A stretch of 64,000 nt of DNA from Sesamum alatum (GCA_034509735.1 JACGWO010000003.1:42950873-43014872); one strand, 5' to 3'; positions 1-12,375 are shown, counted from the first letter of the stretch. Numbers and translations are program-made. The notes: generated by a model not told the origin, from the sequence alone.

Positions 1-1096
1 TGTGAAATTTCAGAGACTGGATTGAATGCGGCCCAGGTGGAGGTAATAGTGAGTCTAGTTTCTTCATCTCAAGGACCATCCATACATTAACGAGATAAAA
101 CCATTTCTTTAATGGTTATAGGCCATTTCTCTCAGAAAAATAGAATTCAGCATTGAATATTGAGTTGTAGAAGACGGTTGAGACGAGAGTAACTTATAAA
201 GCTATATATAGATACCCAAGCATACATGTATGCGATGTGGGGGGACGAGAATAAGGTGGAAATCCCTTGTAACAATGTAATAATAAAAGCCAACTATACC
301 TGCAAAATTTACATGACACTCTTAAAACTAAACAATTAGACACGCATCCTCCATATAATTGTACTTGTATCAAAATAGAAGAGACAGAACGACTGCCAAA
401 CTTCATCCAAATAATTTTCTTCCAAGAGATTTTATAGGAAGATATTATTAAGCAAGCGATAACATAGAAGCAGCTTAGAGAAACTAGTACAAGTTAGAAA
501 ATCCCAGAGGGTGTTTCGCACAGGGGAATCGGAATTGAAGGAAATCAAGATCGTATGACTGAAACTCAGAAATTATGATGAAGCAGGGAAATACGGAACT
601 CGGCAAATTTCATAATCTAATTCAAGGGTGGTACAAACCTGTCAGTGGCATAGATGATGGAATAAGCGAAGGGGAGGAGGAGGAGCTGAGCACTGCAGAG
701 AAAGGAAGGGTGGATTCTTCTCTTCCCCTTTGCTTTGCTTCGCCAAAGTGCCAAGTGCCAACCCAACAAGATATGATATGATGAATGATCAGATGATCTA
801 ATAAATCTCTAATTAATTCGTTTGTGGAATTGGGAATTGTGGAATTGGGGGATTGGGAATTGGGGAAATTGGGGAACTCTGTCCCTTCCCTTGTTCTTCT
901 TTGTTGTGTAATAAAGGAAAAGTCGCTGGAGATGTTTATGTTCGGACCGTCATAGCGACTTTACAAGTTTGTAATTGGTAGAGAGAGAGAGAATGCGCTC
1001 TCTGTTGACCCGAGATCAAGTCAACAACACAAAATTACCTCCTAATATTATTAGTTTTCACATTTATTCCCTCTATTTGTTGAAATATATTGCACA
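1..1096. other. Intergenic; no gene resolved
   Basis: I find no convincing coding exon here. On the minus strand, positions of roughly 620-780 read as a short CT-rich leader ending in a possible donor (ATGCCACTGACAG then gtttgt), so this could be the 5' exon of a minus-strand gene lying left of the window, but no family could be recognised. Positions 960-1060 hold a short GA-rich run. Everything else is unremarkable AT-rich DNA. Confidence 0.4.
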
Positions 1097-1627
1097 AATA
1101 ATTACATCGTCCTTCTCTAAAATTTGATATAATTACGTATAGATCTTTTTTTATTTAAAAAATTATATTTACTATCCCTAAAATTTATTTATGCCTAACA
1201 AATAGACTTATTCATTAATCAAAATTCGTCGAATTTGCTAATATTAACAAAAAATTGAAATATATATATATATATATTTACCCTCGATTGATTTCTTACG
1301 AACCTATTACGAGTCAAACGGATGTTTTATAACCAAATTAACCTTATATATATTCACACGTTAGTACATATTCATCCTTATAAGAATATTTTGATCAGAA
1401 AAGAATTATTTGACCTGCTATAAATGAGTAACAAATCAATTGAGAGTAAATAGGGATTTTCATTCAACTTTTTTGCTAAGATCATCAAATTTGATCAATT
1501 TTGACTGACAAATGAATCTATTTATTAGACATAAACAAATTTTAAAAATACTAAATATAATTTTTTAAATCAGAGTAGATTTATGTGTAATTACACAGAA
1601 TCTCAAGAGAGGACCGTATAATTATCC
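1097..1627. repeat. Foldback (long inverted-repeat) element
   Basis: Two arms of about 150 bp (about 1097-1245 and 1475-1627) are diverged reverse complements. For example, the left arm has taacaaatagacttatt and the reverse complement of the right arm has taataaatagattcat. This is the form of a non-autonomous DNA transposon (MITE-like foldback) of a type repeated elsewhere in the window. I could not define a target-site duplication, so family and exact ends are uncertain. Confidence 0.55.
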
Positions 1628-1954
1628 CTATATTATAAATTCCCGTTGCTGCAACAACACAGCTATTACTAATAAAGAAACAAAAGAACATATCATTATT
1701 ACTCATTTGTCAACCCAAGTTTAAGGTGTGAGAAAAATACAATTGGGAATACAAAGAGTGTGTTGTGTGTGTATTTTGATTTGGTTTTCTTTCCACAAGT
1801 AGTAGTTCCTTTCCCAGTTTCCACCACAAGCCAAGAAGGAGGCCAATTCTTTATTATGAATTAATTACAAAAGCCGACGTCTCAAACAAAACTAGAATCT
1901 ACATTGATTGAACATTACTACAACAAAGAGTGAGTGTTTTAATGTTGGAAGAAG

Positions 1955-4615
1955 CTAAAGGAAAGCGCCGGCCATAAATCTATGGTTGAGTACAGCCTCT
2001 GCAATCGGCCTCTCCCGATAATCACGCTTTATCATTGCCTGCAAATGCAATTCAATAATATTCACATCTTCATCTAAGCAAAACCATTTCACAAACACTG
2101 CTGCATATGCATAATTCATTTCTAATGTCTTGTACCTGAAGCAACTCCCATCCAGCCCCATTACCAACATCCAGGAATTTTACAGCTTCACCCAGACGCT
2201 CATCGGCTATACAGTATCTGTTGTCATTCATCGAACCAAGTTAAACGCATCTCTTCTCCCTATATTCCCTGTTCCAATTACACAAGAAAGAGAGGTAACT
2301 AACTACTCACTCTCTCATAGCCTCCACATCAAGTTGGAATGTGTTCTCCAAAAGCCTCTGTTAGTTCAACCAACAACATTTCGCTATAATCAGAATCCCC
2401 ATTTTCAATATCATTACAGCCCAAACATAAAAATCAAGATTCATATTTCACTCACTCGCAGTGACAGACTGTCCATTACTCCGGCTTCACAAAACGGAAC
2501 AAAAGCCATAGTTGCAATTAGAAGTCCAGCTTCATATCTGTCATGAGCCAACACACGTATTAAAACTATTAATTTATCATCCAGAAAACATCATTTCTTT
2601 TTTGTTTACATGTAATCAAACAACAACAAACTGGATTGATTACGATATACATGTCATCTGCTATCCCAAATGCTCGTTTCTCCATTGGAGTGAAAGCACC
2701 CGCTGCAGATGCCCTTCTCCACAGTCCTTCTGACAGTCTACTACTCGAATAATCTCTCTCTAGCTCAGAATACCTCAAATGTCATCAAGTTTTCCATCAG
2801 TTGAGTGAGCATAACCAGGGTGCACAACAAGTAAACTGAGTGGTATTATATGAGATAAGTGGACTGCATGTGGAGGACAATCTCTTGAGCCCAGAAAAAG
2901 TCACCATCAGATCTCCATGCAACATGTAAGACTACATCACTCTAGTGGCCCTTTGGGCCAGGATTTATGACATTTATTTCTTTGATCTCCATAACCCCAA
3001 CAAATTCCATAGTCAACAGGGTAACTACATTAAAATTCCACATAACAAGTCCTTGGGAACAAAATTGACAGCTCTAAATCCGTAGGCACTTTGTTTATGC
3101 TCATGTTACTTGTATATGCACAAGCCAAAGATAAACCATATTGTAATTAGACACACCTTATATCGACTGAAAAGGCAAGATCTCGAAGCCTTGGGACCAG
3201 ATAAGCCGCATCTTTCTCCACCATTGTACTGACATTTGCAAAAGAGAAACTGTTGATAATTCGTGCAGAGAAGAAGAAAATTATTTCGTTAAACTGAGAC
3301 TGATCAGGCATACTTGAGAACAACAGAAGCAGGTCCAAGACTTTGATGCAATCTGTCGTGATCATGCATGTAAGCAAGGCCTCTGATAGCACCCTGAAGC
3401 AGTTTAGTAACGAAGTACCTCCTCCGCTTCATAGTTTCATCTTTTTGAAAAGGATTCCAAAGTTTCGGTCCTCCAACATCACCGTCTCTTGATATCTTTT
3501 CACTCGAGACTTTTGCATAGTCAGCAGCAGTGTACTTGCCATCATTCCGGAAAGCAAGCCACTGCAAACAACAGCTTGTGGATGATTAATCTTTTAGATA
3601 TAACTAAAACTGAGGAAAGCAATTTTTAGACATGATTGAGTCTTGATGATGCACACCTGCTCACCAGTTTTTGTCTCAAATCCTCCAAGAAGCATCTGAA
3701 TATTCGGGCAGGCCATGGCTTTTGAATTGCCCTGAGAAGAAGTTGCATTTTATATAAGCAAGATTCCTAAATTAAAGCAAATTTATCCAGAAGTGGGACT
3801 GGAAAAACCAACAAGTTGAGAGTGTACTTGAAGGGAAGCATGGGCACTGAGCTCATTAGCAGCCATGAGATCAGCTTCAAGACCACCAACTTGTTGGCCA
3901 GGGTACACCTTGATTACGCCGAAACCAGAGCAGTAAAGTCTCAGTAGACAGAACATGAGAAGAAGCAGGTATGGGAAAAACTTGATTGCAAGAAATATGT
4001 TGATGAAGGTAAAAAAGAATGACCACCTTAAAAATGACGGGGGTACCTCTAAGCGGACCCTGAGCTATTCTTCCTTCATAAAGTCTGCAAAGCAGCTGCC
4101 ACATATATAATATAAGCAGAAAAGCATAACAAGAATTGAGATTGATTCCTGAATTTAGGGGAGGAAAAATGAGAAAGAAACGCGCAAGGCACCTGATCTT
4201 AACACTTCCTTCTCCAACATCTTGAGCCCTCAAATAGTCCAAGTTGCTGGGCGATTGCAACCCTGAGTAACTGCATTTTAGCAATGTCAAATTATTATCA
4301 ATCAATTAAATAAAAAAAGTAAGGGTTATCCTCCTTAATGTTTGTTCGGTGAATTGGATTGGAGTAGAGATATTAAGGTAAGGTAAAAAAGAGGGACCTG
4401 GTAACATTGATGAAGCCATAGCTGCCAATGAGCCTGCCGACCTCGAAAGAATCAGAAGTAGAGATGAGGGTGGCTTTTATACAGGATTGGCGACGACGAC
4501 CCGAATTGGAATTTGAATTGAAATTGAAATTGAATTGTTTTAGTGTTTGTGTGAAGAAGCAAAGGGGGGTGGAGGAGGAAGGATGATAATGAGGTGGTGT
4601 TAACACAAGCATCAT
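1955..4615 (-). CDS. Chloroplast-targeted protein-kinase-like protein (At5g16810-like)
   Basis: Twelve exons read on the minus strand: 4615-4398, 4270-4193, 4084-4027, 3908-3828, 3731-3657, 3561-3314, 3228-3157, 2773-2651, 2537-2456, 2357-2311, 2217-2136, 2038-1955. They sum to 1,248 nt (415 aa) with matching phases throughout. The N-terminus is Ser/Asn/Arg rich without acidic residues for the first 40 positions, like a plastid transit peptide, and ends in an RRR cluster. Family match is by remembered similarity to the Arabidopsis protein-kinase-superfamily protein At5g16810: recognisable blocks are LYEGRIAQGPLRGTPVIFK, the GLAYMHDHDRLHQSLGPAS stretch in the position of the catalytic loop, and RPIAEAVLNHRFM near the end. 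In that loop the usual HRD is replaced (RLHQSL), so catalysis is doubtful and it may be a pseudokinase. It is divergent from the HSF gene across 1.1 kb. Substrate unknown. Confidence 0.85.
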
Positions 4616-4766
4616 CCCTCAACTCAGGAAGCTCTGTGTTGAGCAACACAACTGTGTAAATATATAATATAACTGCTTCTGCAATATTCCAATTGATTTG
4701 GGTCAGGAGATGGATAGATAGGGGTTCCTCTTCCTCAGCCCACACGTGGCGTCGCCTCTACTCTTC

Positions 4767-4797
<31 letters not shown>

Positions 4798-5210
4798 GTT
4801 ATTATCAACTGTCTGTAACAACTCTATTTCTATATCTATACTATTATCTATACTTTTATAATAGAAAATCTTTTGGCGTACCAATTTTTGAATGTTCAGA
4901 ATTATACTTCAATCATTTTTTTTCTTAAAAAAGTTATTCATCAGAAAAGTAATTTTATTATTTTTTCTCTCAACCCACTACTACACGTTTCTCTCACCTC
5001 ACTCTATATTTTTTTTTATTTTACTAACTTTTTTTTCTCATTCCTTCACATTTTTTTTTCTTTTCATCACACACCACAATTCTTTTTTATATACTTTGGG
5101 AGACCGCGTTCAATGATGACTAGTACTAATAAATGTGATGTAGTAGGTGCTTTCATATTCCACCGGTTACTACCGCTCCCGATTATAACTCATTTTAATT
5201 GTTTATTTTA
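4616..5210. other. Divergent intergenic region with (ATT)n microsatellite
   Basis: This AT-rich DNA separates the kinase-like gene (minus) from the HSF gene (plus) and must hold the promoter of the former. A perfect ATT trinucleotide run lies at about 4768-4797. No coding potential beyond short low-complexity frames. Confidence 0.6.
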
Positions 5211-5641
5211 GGTTAAATTACAGCTATTTCCTTTGAAAATTGATATAATTAAATACTTTCTTGTTATTTAAAAAATTATAAATATTTTCCTTAAATAAAA
5301 AATAATTATGTAACCTCTAAACAAATATAAAAAAAAATACTACTTTACTCTTGTTGAATTTTTTAATTTTTTTCGAAAAACTTTTGTAAAAATGTAGAAA
5401 AGTTTGAGAATGAGAAAAATAAATAATTTGTAGAGAATATTAGTCTATAAAAATATTTTAAATTTTTTTTAAATATGTAAAATTATAACTTATAATTTAG
5501 AACGATATTTTAAGTTATTCACCATAATAATTGGATGAAAATTTAATAAAATAAACTTGTTGGTAGACAACCGTTAAAGTAAGAAGGACATTTATAATTT
5601 TTGAAGGTATTTTTAATTATATTAATTACTGTAATTTACCC
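5211..5641. mobile_element. MULE-type MITE in the HSF promoter
   Basis: A 431-bp AT-rich insertion bounded by terminal inverted repeats: GGTTAAATTACAG at the left and the reverse complement of CTGTAATTTACCC at the right (12 of 13 matching). It is flanked by a perfect 9-bp direct repeat TTTATTTTA at 5202-5210 and 5642-5650. A 9-bp target duplication is characteristic of Mutator-like elements. It carries no transposase and is therefore non-autonomous. Its right end lies 120 bp upstream of the HSF start codon, with the flanking TSD copy ending at 5650. Confidence 0.85.
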
Positions 5642-5761
5642 TTTATTTTATGGCTACCAAGTAACAACAACCCCACTTCCCTCCCTCCTCTCGCGCTTTC
5701 CTCTTTCTTCTATTATATATCGTCTTCATCACTCTCTCTCTCTTCCCTAGAATTAGTTGTC

Positions 5762-7568
5762 ATGGAATCAGCAGGAGGAGGAGGAGGCGGCGGAGTAGCC
5801 ACTGGCCCGCCGCCATTTCTTAGCAAGACTTTCGATATGGTGGATGATCCCTCCACCGATGCCCTTGTCTCCTGGAGCAACACCAGCAACAGCTTCGTCG
5901 TCTGGAACGTCCCCCAATTTTCCACACACCTCCTCCCTAAGTATTTCAAGCACAACAATTTCTCCAGTTTCGTCCGCCAGTTGAACACTTATGTTGGTTT
6001 CTTTTCTTTTCATTCTTTCCCTGCCTTAAACTGTTGCATACATACATAACATCCCTTTCTATATACCTGATCCAAAACAATTCTAAGCTTTTATTCCAAT
6101 ATTGACATCTTGTCTCATATACAAAGGTTTTTTATGTGAAAAACTCATCGACGATTCTACTTAACTACCTCCCAGCTATATCACTGTGAATATGAATTGT
6201 AAAATACTAGATGCCATTAGATGATCTGATCTTTGTGACTCGTGAAAGCATTGGAAAAAAGGTTGCAATTACATGCCTTCTGCATAAGTAACCGTAGGTT
6301 TTTGTTCGAAACGGATTTTGCTTCTCATTTTTCTTGTTTTTTGTGTTTATGTGGAGCCTCAGTAATTCTTTTATAGTTTGCTTTTCTCTTTGGTCAATCA
6401 GGGGTTCAGGAAAGTTGATCCTGACCGTTGGGAGTTTGCAAATGAAGGGTTTCTCAGAGGTCACAAACATTTATTAAAGAGCATAAACAGGCGTAAACCT
6501 TCCCATGCACTCGGCCATGAACACCCCACTCAAGTTCAGGACTCATCTACTGGATCTTGCATTGAAGTTGGAAAGTTGGGAATAGAGGAAGAGGTTGAAA
6601 GGTTGAAAAGAGATAAGAATGTTCTTATGCAGGAACTTGTCAGGTTGAGGCAACAGCAACAATCAACTGATAATCACTTGCAAACTGTTGGTCAGCGTGT
6701 TCATCTAATGGAGCAGCGACAACAGCAGACGACGTCGTTCCTTGCAAAAGCTATGCAGAGCCCTGGCTTTGTTGCCCAGCTGGTGAATCAGCAGAATGAC
6801 AGCAACAGACAGATTTCTGGTGGGAATAAGAAACGCAGACTACCCAATCAAGATGAAGAAAAGTTAGCTCACAAGTATAGTATTACATCAGCTGATGGAC
6901 AGATTATCAAATACCAGCCCCTGATGAACCAAGCTGCAAAAGCAATGCTCAGGCAAATCCTGAAAATGAATAAATCCAGTAGGCTTGAGTCGAAAGTGAG
7001 CAATGGTAATGGTTTCTTGATTGATAGTGTGCATCCTTCCACCGATGTATTAGATAGTGGTAGTCCATCCAATAGAATCTCTGCGGTGACTCTCTCGGAG
7101 GTCTTACCTAATACCACTGCCCTAAGTGAGATCCATTCTTCCTCCTGTTTGGCAAATGGTAAGGCTCGTGATACTCTATTTCCCAAAGAAAACACAGGGG
7201 TACCAGATTTTTTTCCAGCCCCAGAACTCACTCAAGGAAAGAATACTGACCTTCATAATGGGGATACAATTCCTCGGTTTATTCATGCCCCTATGCCTGT
7301 TGCATCGGATGAACTTTTGGTGGATGATGTTGATATCTTTCTAGATGACATTCATAAGCTGCCAGGTATAAATGATGTTTTCTGGGAACAGTTCCTTTCA
7401 GACAGTTCTCTCATTGGGGAGACAGAAGAGATAAATACTGTCAATTTGGGACATGGTATTGGCAAGGAACAGCAGATAGAGCAAGAAGCTGAGTGGGATA
7501 AAGTGAAGAATTTGAATAATCTAACTGAACAGATGGGCCTTCTTGCATCAGCAACCCAGGGTGGATGA
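5762..7568 (+). CDS. HSFA1: Heat shock transcription factor, class A1
   Basis: Two exons, 5762-5992 and 6402-7568, give 465 aa; the intron sits at the position conserved in plant HSFs, inside the DNA-binding domain after LNTY and before [10 protein letters not shown]. The DNA-binding domain covers about residues 16-110. An HR-A/B coiled coil with the long class A spacing and heptad Leu/Val residues lies at about 137-205. A basic NLS (NKKRRLP) is near 219, an aromatic/acidic AHA activation motif ([10 protein letters not shown]) near 401, and a leucine-rich export-like motif ([10 protein letters not shown]) near 451. These together identify a class A activator, and the C-terminal arrangement fits A1, the master regulators of the heat response acting in the nucleus on HSE promoters. 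The Gly-rich N-terminus is a GGN repeat. Orthology to HSFA1b/HSFA1e is supported by the neighbouring genes. A TATA-like element lies near 5710 immediately after an inserted MITE. Confidence 0.95.
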
Positions 7569-8779
7569 TTTAGTGGAATCATATGTTTACAGACCCCACC
7601 GTTTAGAGGTACAATTTAGTCTAAGATCACTCATTTTTTCACCTCTACTCTTTGGTGTCTTCAGTTACTAACTATTATGGTGCTCCTAGATGGCAGGTCT
7701 CCTTTGGAAATATTTTGTTTGTCACCTTTTTATTATGTACCGATGATCGACTTATCAATGGACTACATGAGCATGCTACTTTAAAAAATAATAATAAGTA
7801 CATCTATGTAGGAATGCACTTCTTCTGTTTGCATCTTGTGGAATTCGTTTGACCTGTAGGGATGTATATGGTTATTGCAAATGTTAGTCTGTATATTGTT
7901 CTGACATCTGTGATTAGTTTATCACAAAAGACAAGAAATATTGAAGTTTTTGGCTTTTCTCAGGTGGGTGTTGTGTGAGGCTGGGATGTAGAGTTCTTTG
8001 CCTAAGAAATGGATGATCTGTTGCAGTGAGAAGCTTTTCTGCTTCTATCCGTGTTTATGCTTCTTCAAAAAGTATAAACAGAGACAGCCTCTTAAATTAC
8101 AAATCAAAATGTGTGAAGGATGTTGCAGTTATTGGATCTTAAAAAGGACGTTAAGAAGTTTCATCATGTCCCAAATGGTGATCAAGCCCGCGGCATCATG
8201 GTATATCCTAAAACAATGTATTGAAACTTTGGTATATAGTGAATCATGTATCACAAGATTCCCATATTCTAATCTGTAAAACGGCAGTGGTGTTTTTGGT
8301 ACATAGCATATCCATGTGTTCCACAAATCCAAACCACAGCTACTACTGGCCCTCACCAGTCACTAGCATTAACTTTCCCACACCAGCAGAAAATTATTGA
8401 ATAGATCTGCGAGTGTAAATGTGTATGAAATGTTAGTGCTAATGAAAGAGTTGGTGGAATTTTGGTTTGAGCTCCCTCAGTTCTGGTCATAAGACATTTA
8501 TGTCCTTGATTGTCATCTTCATTATAAAACCAGGGCCAGTAGCCAGCAATATGAATAAGTGAATTCTCGACTCGGTAAAATCTTAATTTTCTACCTAGAC
8601 TTACCAATTATTCAGAGTTTTAAGCTTGTTGCACAGTTATTGCATCCATGATACCTATTGGGGACAATTTTCATGAGATGTGAAAGGCCAAGTGCTGTTT
8701 TCATCTTCACTTCAACTTGTGATGGATCACCTGTGACTAGGAGGAGGGTGTTGAAGAAAGTACATTTGATGTTTAACAT
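7569..8779. other. HSF 3' region and convergent intergenic DNA
   Basis: Contains the HSF 3' UTR and, at the right, the 3' UTR of the minus-strand PPR gene. I see no conserved ORF, RNA gene or clear mobile element in this stretch. Confidence 0.5.
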
Positions 8780-11005
8780 TCACCAATAGTCCATACAAGA
8801 GCAACAGCCTCCTTTGAAATGGTGAAACCGATGCCGGTCTCTCAATACTATATCCCTATCATAAAGCTTAGACACAAGCTTAAAAACAGAGTGACAGTCT
8901 TCACAAACACGAAGATTCTTCACAATCCGAATTGGTTGGGATGGGGCAAGGGTGATAAGTCCAAAGGCAAGAGCTAACCTCTCACTGTGAAGATGTAAAG
9001 CCTTTTCCTGCATATCTTCTTCTTCCACTAGTTGCAATAGCTGTGACTTATTTGGAACATAACCCACAGATTTTAGTACCACTGCAATCTCCTCCAACTT
9101 TAAGTATATTTCCTTTGAAAGAGGATGCGTGCTATCTCCAACTACAAACTCATGTACACTACCGTTGACCTCAACTGAGCTACCACCTGGTTCTTTCTTC
9201 AATCCAGCATCTTTCATAAGCTTCCTCAACTCTGAAACCATCTCCCATTTCCCTGAATTGGCATAGATATTGGATAATAGTACATATGCTCCATGATTTT
9301 GGGGTTCAATCTCAAGTAAGTTTTTGCAGGCATATTGAGCTAGTTCAACATTTTTATGAAGCCTGCAGGCCCCAAGCAGAGCCCCCCAAACAGAGGCACC
9401 AGGAGTCATTGGCATATTCTTGATCAGCTCCATAGCATCCTCCAACAGCCCTGCTCGGCCAAGAACATCTACCATGCATGCATAGTGCTCCACTCCAGGC
9501 AAAATCTTGTACACTTGCTCCATTTGATAGAAAAACTCTCTAGCCTCATTGACTAGTCCTGAGTGACTGCAGGCTGATAATAAATTGGTAAAAGTAACAC
9601 AAGTAGGCTTCACCTTAGCTTCCATCATCTTTGAGAACAATTCTACTGCATCCCTGCCACGCCCATGCATGCCCAGACCAGCAATCATTGCGCTCCATAC
9701 AAACACATCCCTTTGATCAACCGAGTCAAATACCTCAAGCGCCTTCTGTAGATCCCCACACTTGGAGTACATGTCAATCAATGCAGTAACAAGGTGACAA
9801 TTTAACTTCACACCTTCCTTCTTAATGTACACATGGATCCACCCTCCCAATTCCATTGCCCCCAACTGAGAACAGGCTGACAAGGTACTAACAAGTGTAA
9901 CCTCATCAGGCTTAGTGGCCTTGCTAAGCTGCAACTCATTAAAAATAGTTATTGCCTCCTTAGGATTACCACTTTGCTCATAGGCTGAGATAAGAGCATT
10001 CCATGTGGCAATATCCTTGCTGGGCAGGGAGTCAAAAAGATCTCTAGCTGCAGTGAAATCTCCCAACCTCGCATACCCAGCAAGCATAGTAGTCCATGAA
10101 ATGATATCCTTCTCCACCATGCTATCAAAAAATTTCCTGGCATCGTTCATGCTCCCGCACTTGGTGTACATATCAAGAACTGCATTACCCAAAATCAGAC
10201 TCAATGTAATCCCATTCTTTTCTATATAAGAATGCAGCCACCTCCCAAACTTTAAGTCCAACTTTTTCCCACAGGCAGACAAAACACCCACCATTGTAAC
10301 ATCATTCGGGTTTACACCTTCCCTCTCCATTCTGCGAAAAAATTCCAGTGCCTCATCAACACAATCATTCTGAGCGAGGCCATTAATCATCGAGTTCCAC
10401 GAAACAACATCCCTTTGAGGCATACTCGAGAAAACCCGAGCAGACATATCCAAACACCTACATTCCGCATAGAGATGAATTAAACAATTACTTACAAACA
10501 AATCAGAGCTAAAACCCTCCTTAATCACCATTCCATGAATCCCCTTTCCAAGCTGTAAATCGGCAAGCTTGGCGGAGGCTTTAATCACAAAAGGGTAAGT
10601 AAATTTATTGGGCTTCTCCCGGCCCTCATGAAGTAAACGTATAAACATAGAAATGCAGTTAATGGGTTGCGGGCTGGAGGCATATGCACGAATAAGGACG
10701 TTCCAGGAGTAAAGATTAGGGTGGGGAATTTGGTCGAACACTTTGTGGGCGTAGTGGAGGCTGGAGAATTCAGTAAAGACAGAGGAGTGAATGAGTTTAC
10801 TGGCGGAGAATGGATCAAAAAATAAGCCTGCACGGAGCATCTGAGCGTGAATTTGCTTGAGGTGGTCCGCATTTGAGCAGTGGTCGATGAGCTGAATAGT
10901 GGGGTGGTTTGCAAAGTAGCGGTGGTTATTGACAGTTATGAAATTAGTGAGTGGAACTGGAATGGTTGGAGCCGCCGCCATGTAGATTGCATGCTGCCGC
11001 CGCAC
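8780..11005 (-). CDS. OTP81: PLS-class PPR protein with E/E+ and DYW domains, OTP81/QED1-like
   Basis: Single-exon ORF of 741 codons, typical of PLS-class PPR genes. A transit-peptide-like N-terminus leads into tandem PPR motifs from about residue 60 to 560 (recurring YSWNVLIRAY, VVSWNSMINGL, IISWTTMLAGY, IATWNALISAY, VFVWSAMIAGL). E/E+ and a DYW domain then fill the last ~180 residues, ending in the diagnostic CMDYW. The deaminase signature HSE (about residue 675) followed by CEDCH is intact, so the C-to-U editing active site appears complete. The best match I remember across the length is Arabidopsis At2g29760 (OTP81/QED1), a chloroplast RNA editing factor. A second in-frame Met lies at 10981 and could be the true start. 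In Arabidopsis this gene is not in the At5g168xx block, so here it is an insertion or rearrangement relative to that order. Orthology is inferred, the family is certain. Confidence 0.93.
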   Translation of the reverse strand: MRRQHAIYMAAAPTIPVPLTNFITVNNHRYFANHPTIQLIDHCSNADHLKQIHAQMLRAGLFFDPFSASKLIHSSVFTEFSSLHYAHKVFDQIPHPNLYSWNVLIRAYASSPQPINCISMFIRLLHEGREKPNKFTYPFVIKASAKLADLQLGKGIHGMVIKEGFSSDLFVSNCLIHLYAECRCLDMSARVFSSMPQRDVVSWNSMINGLAQNDCVDEALEFFRRMEREGVNPNDVTMVGVLSACGKKLDLKFGRWLHSYIEKNGITLSLILGNAVLDMYTKCGSMNDARKFFDSMVEKDIISWTTMLAGYARLGDFTAARDLFDSLPSKDIATWNALISAYEQSGNPKEAITIFNELQLSKATKPDEVTLVSTLSACSQLGAMELGGWIHVYIKKEGVKLNCHLVTALIDMYSKCGDLQKALEVFDSVDQRDVFVWSAMIAGLGMHGRGRDAVELFSKMMEAKVKPTCVTFTNLLSACSHSGLVNEAREFFYQMEQVYKILPGVEHYACMVDVLGRAGLLEDAMELIKNMPMTPGASVWGALLGACRLHKNVELAQYACKNLLEIEPQNHGAYVLLSNIYANSGKWEMVSELRKLMKDAGLKKEPGGSSVEVNGSVHEFVVGDSTHPLSKEIYLKLEEIAVVLKSVGYVPNKSQLLQLVEEEDMQEKALHLHSERLALAFGLITLAPSQPIRIVKNLRVCEDCHSVFKLVSKLYDRDIVLRDRHRFHHFKGGCCSCMDYW

Positions 11006-12375
11006 CTCACTTTCCTAATTCCTTATACTTGTAACACCTTTTATATATTTACTAATAATAATATTAATTATTATCAATTAATTTAAAAAATTAAATATTT
11101 TGATAAAGTAAAATAATATTTAAACTTAATTCATCTTATATGTCTTCAAATATAATTTTAATTATTTTAAATTTAAATCAATTATCTTAAATTTTTAAAA
11201 TTTTAATTTTTAAAATTTTAAGATGTGTGTATAAGATAAGTGAGAAGTGAAAATGGGTGTATAAGAATAAATTCGGTGTTTGGTTAGGGAGAATAGATGG
11301 ATGAAAAATAAAACTGAATACATATGAAACTCATTCGAGGTTCAATTTTATTTATCCAAAATTTGGCATAAAATTGAATGCATAAAGTCAAAAGGACAAA
11401 AAAATACATATTTTATTTATATTTATTATATTACCCACACGCATTATTTTTCTCTATTTTTTCCTCATTTTCGCTGATAATACTGGTACATAATGTTTTG
11501 AAAAAGATAATTAAATCACCAAGAAAAGTGTTGATGTTTGATTTCAAATTCTTTACCTGATGGTATTGATAGTAATTTTTATTTTATTTAAATTAAATAC
11601 TTTAGAATAAATAATATACTCATTTTGATTAATGTTTCTATTAACAAAAAATATTCTTTTTCTTGTTTGATGAATATTTTTAATAATAAGATTTTTAAAC
11701 TTTTGATTATTCAAAAATTATCTAGTATAATATTAATTTATTTATTTTTTTGTACAAAATAAAGAGAATGAGTTTATTAGTAAAATTATAAAAATTAATT
11801 TACTCTTTTCAATCAATTTTCCTCGTACCAAACAAGGAAAAATATTTGAAATTTACTTATATTTCAATTATACCAAACAACTTAAAATAAAATTATTATT
11901 CTTTTCCTCCCCATCACCTTTTTACTTTTCATTTTCTTATTCTCTTACTTGAACCAAACGAATTATAAGCGATTTTTTTTTTTTTTTTTGTATATAATTG
12001 AAATATAGGAGATTTTTAAATATGTAATTGGCCTTTTTATAATGCCAAAAACATCACGTGAGGCAATAACGTGTGAGACGGAAAAGCGTCCTCCCCTCTG
12101 CAGTTCAATTCAATACAATTCGATCTAAACTCACACGTAAAGCAGCTTTTTTGAGAAGTCGCATCATTCTTTTTTCTGCTCAGAGAATCAAAAACCAAAA
12201 TCCCCCACCACCATACTTTCTGCCTTCGTTCCCAAGAGAAAGTAATCAAATAACACTCGTTCCCAAGCTCGCTCGCTCTCTCTCTCTCACGATTCTCAGC
12301 AAAAACTCCCTTCCACACACTATTCCCGATCCAAATCGATTTGATCTTTCTCCCGAAATCAAATACGGCGATCAG
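11006..12375. other. AT-rich intergenic region
   Basis: No coding exon recognised. It includes the promoter of the PPR gene at the left, a probable MITE in the middle (listed separately) and the promoter plus 5' UTR of the RRM gene at about 12060-12375. The 5' UTR contains a CT-rich stretch (gctcgctctctctctctcac near 12270-12290). A poly-T run of about 18 bp lies near 11972-11989. Confidence 0.5.
11274..11960. mobile_element. Probable MITE with TTTGGTT-type ends
   Basis: The left end reads GGTGTTTGGTTAGGGAGAATA and the reverse complement of the right end reads CGTTTGGTTCAAGTAAGAGAATAA, so the two ends are imperfect inverted repeats about 690 bp apart. The interior is AT-rich and noncoding. 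I could not identify a clean target-site duplication, so superfamily and exact borders remain open. Confidence 0.45.

Noticed and set aside
2130..2546. 138-codon plus-strand ORF
   Set aside because: Antisense to exons 9-11 of the kinase-like gene, which have good splice sites and conserved protein sequence.
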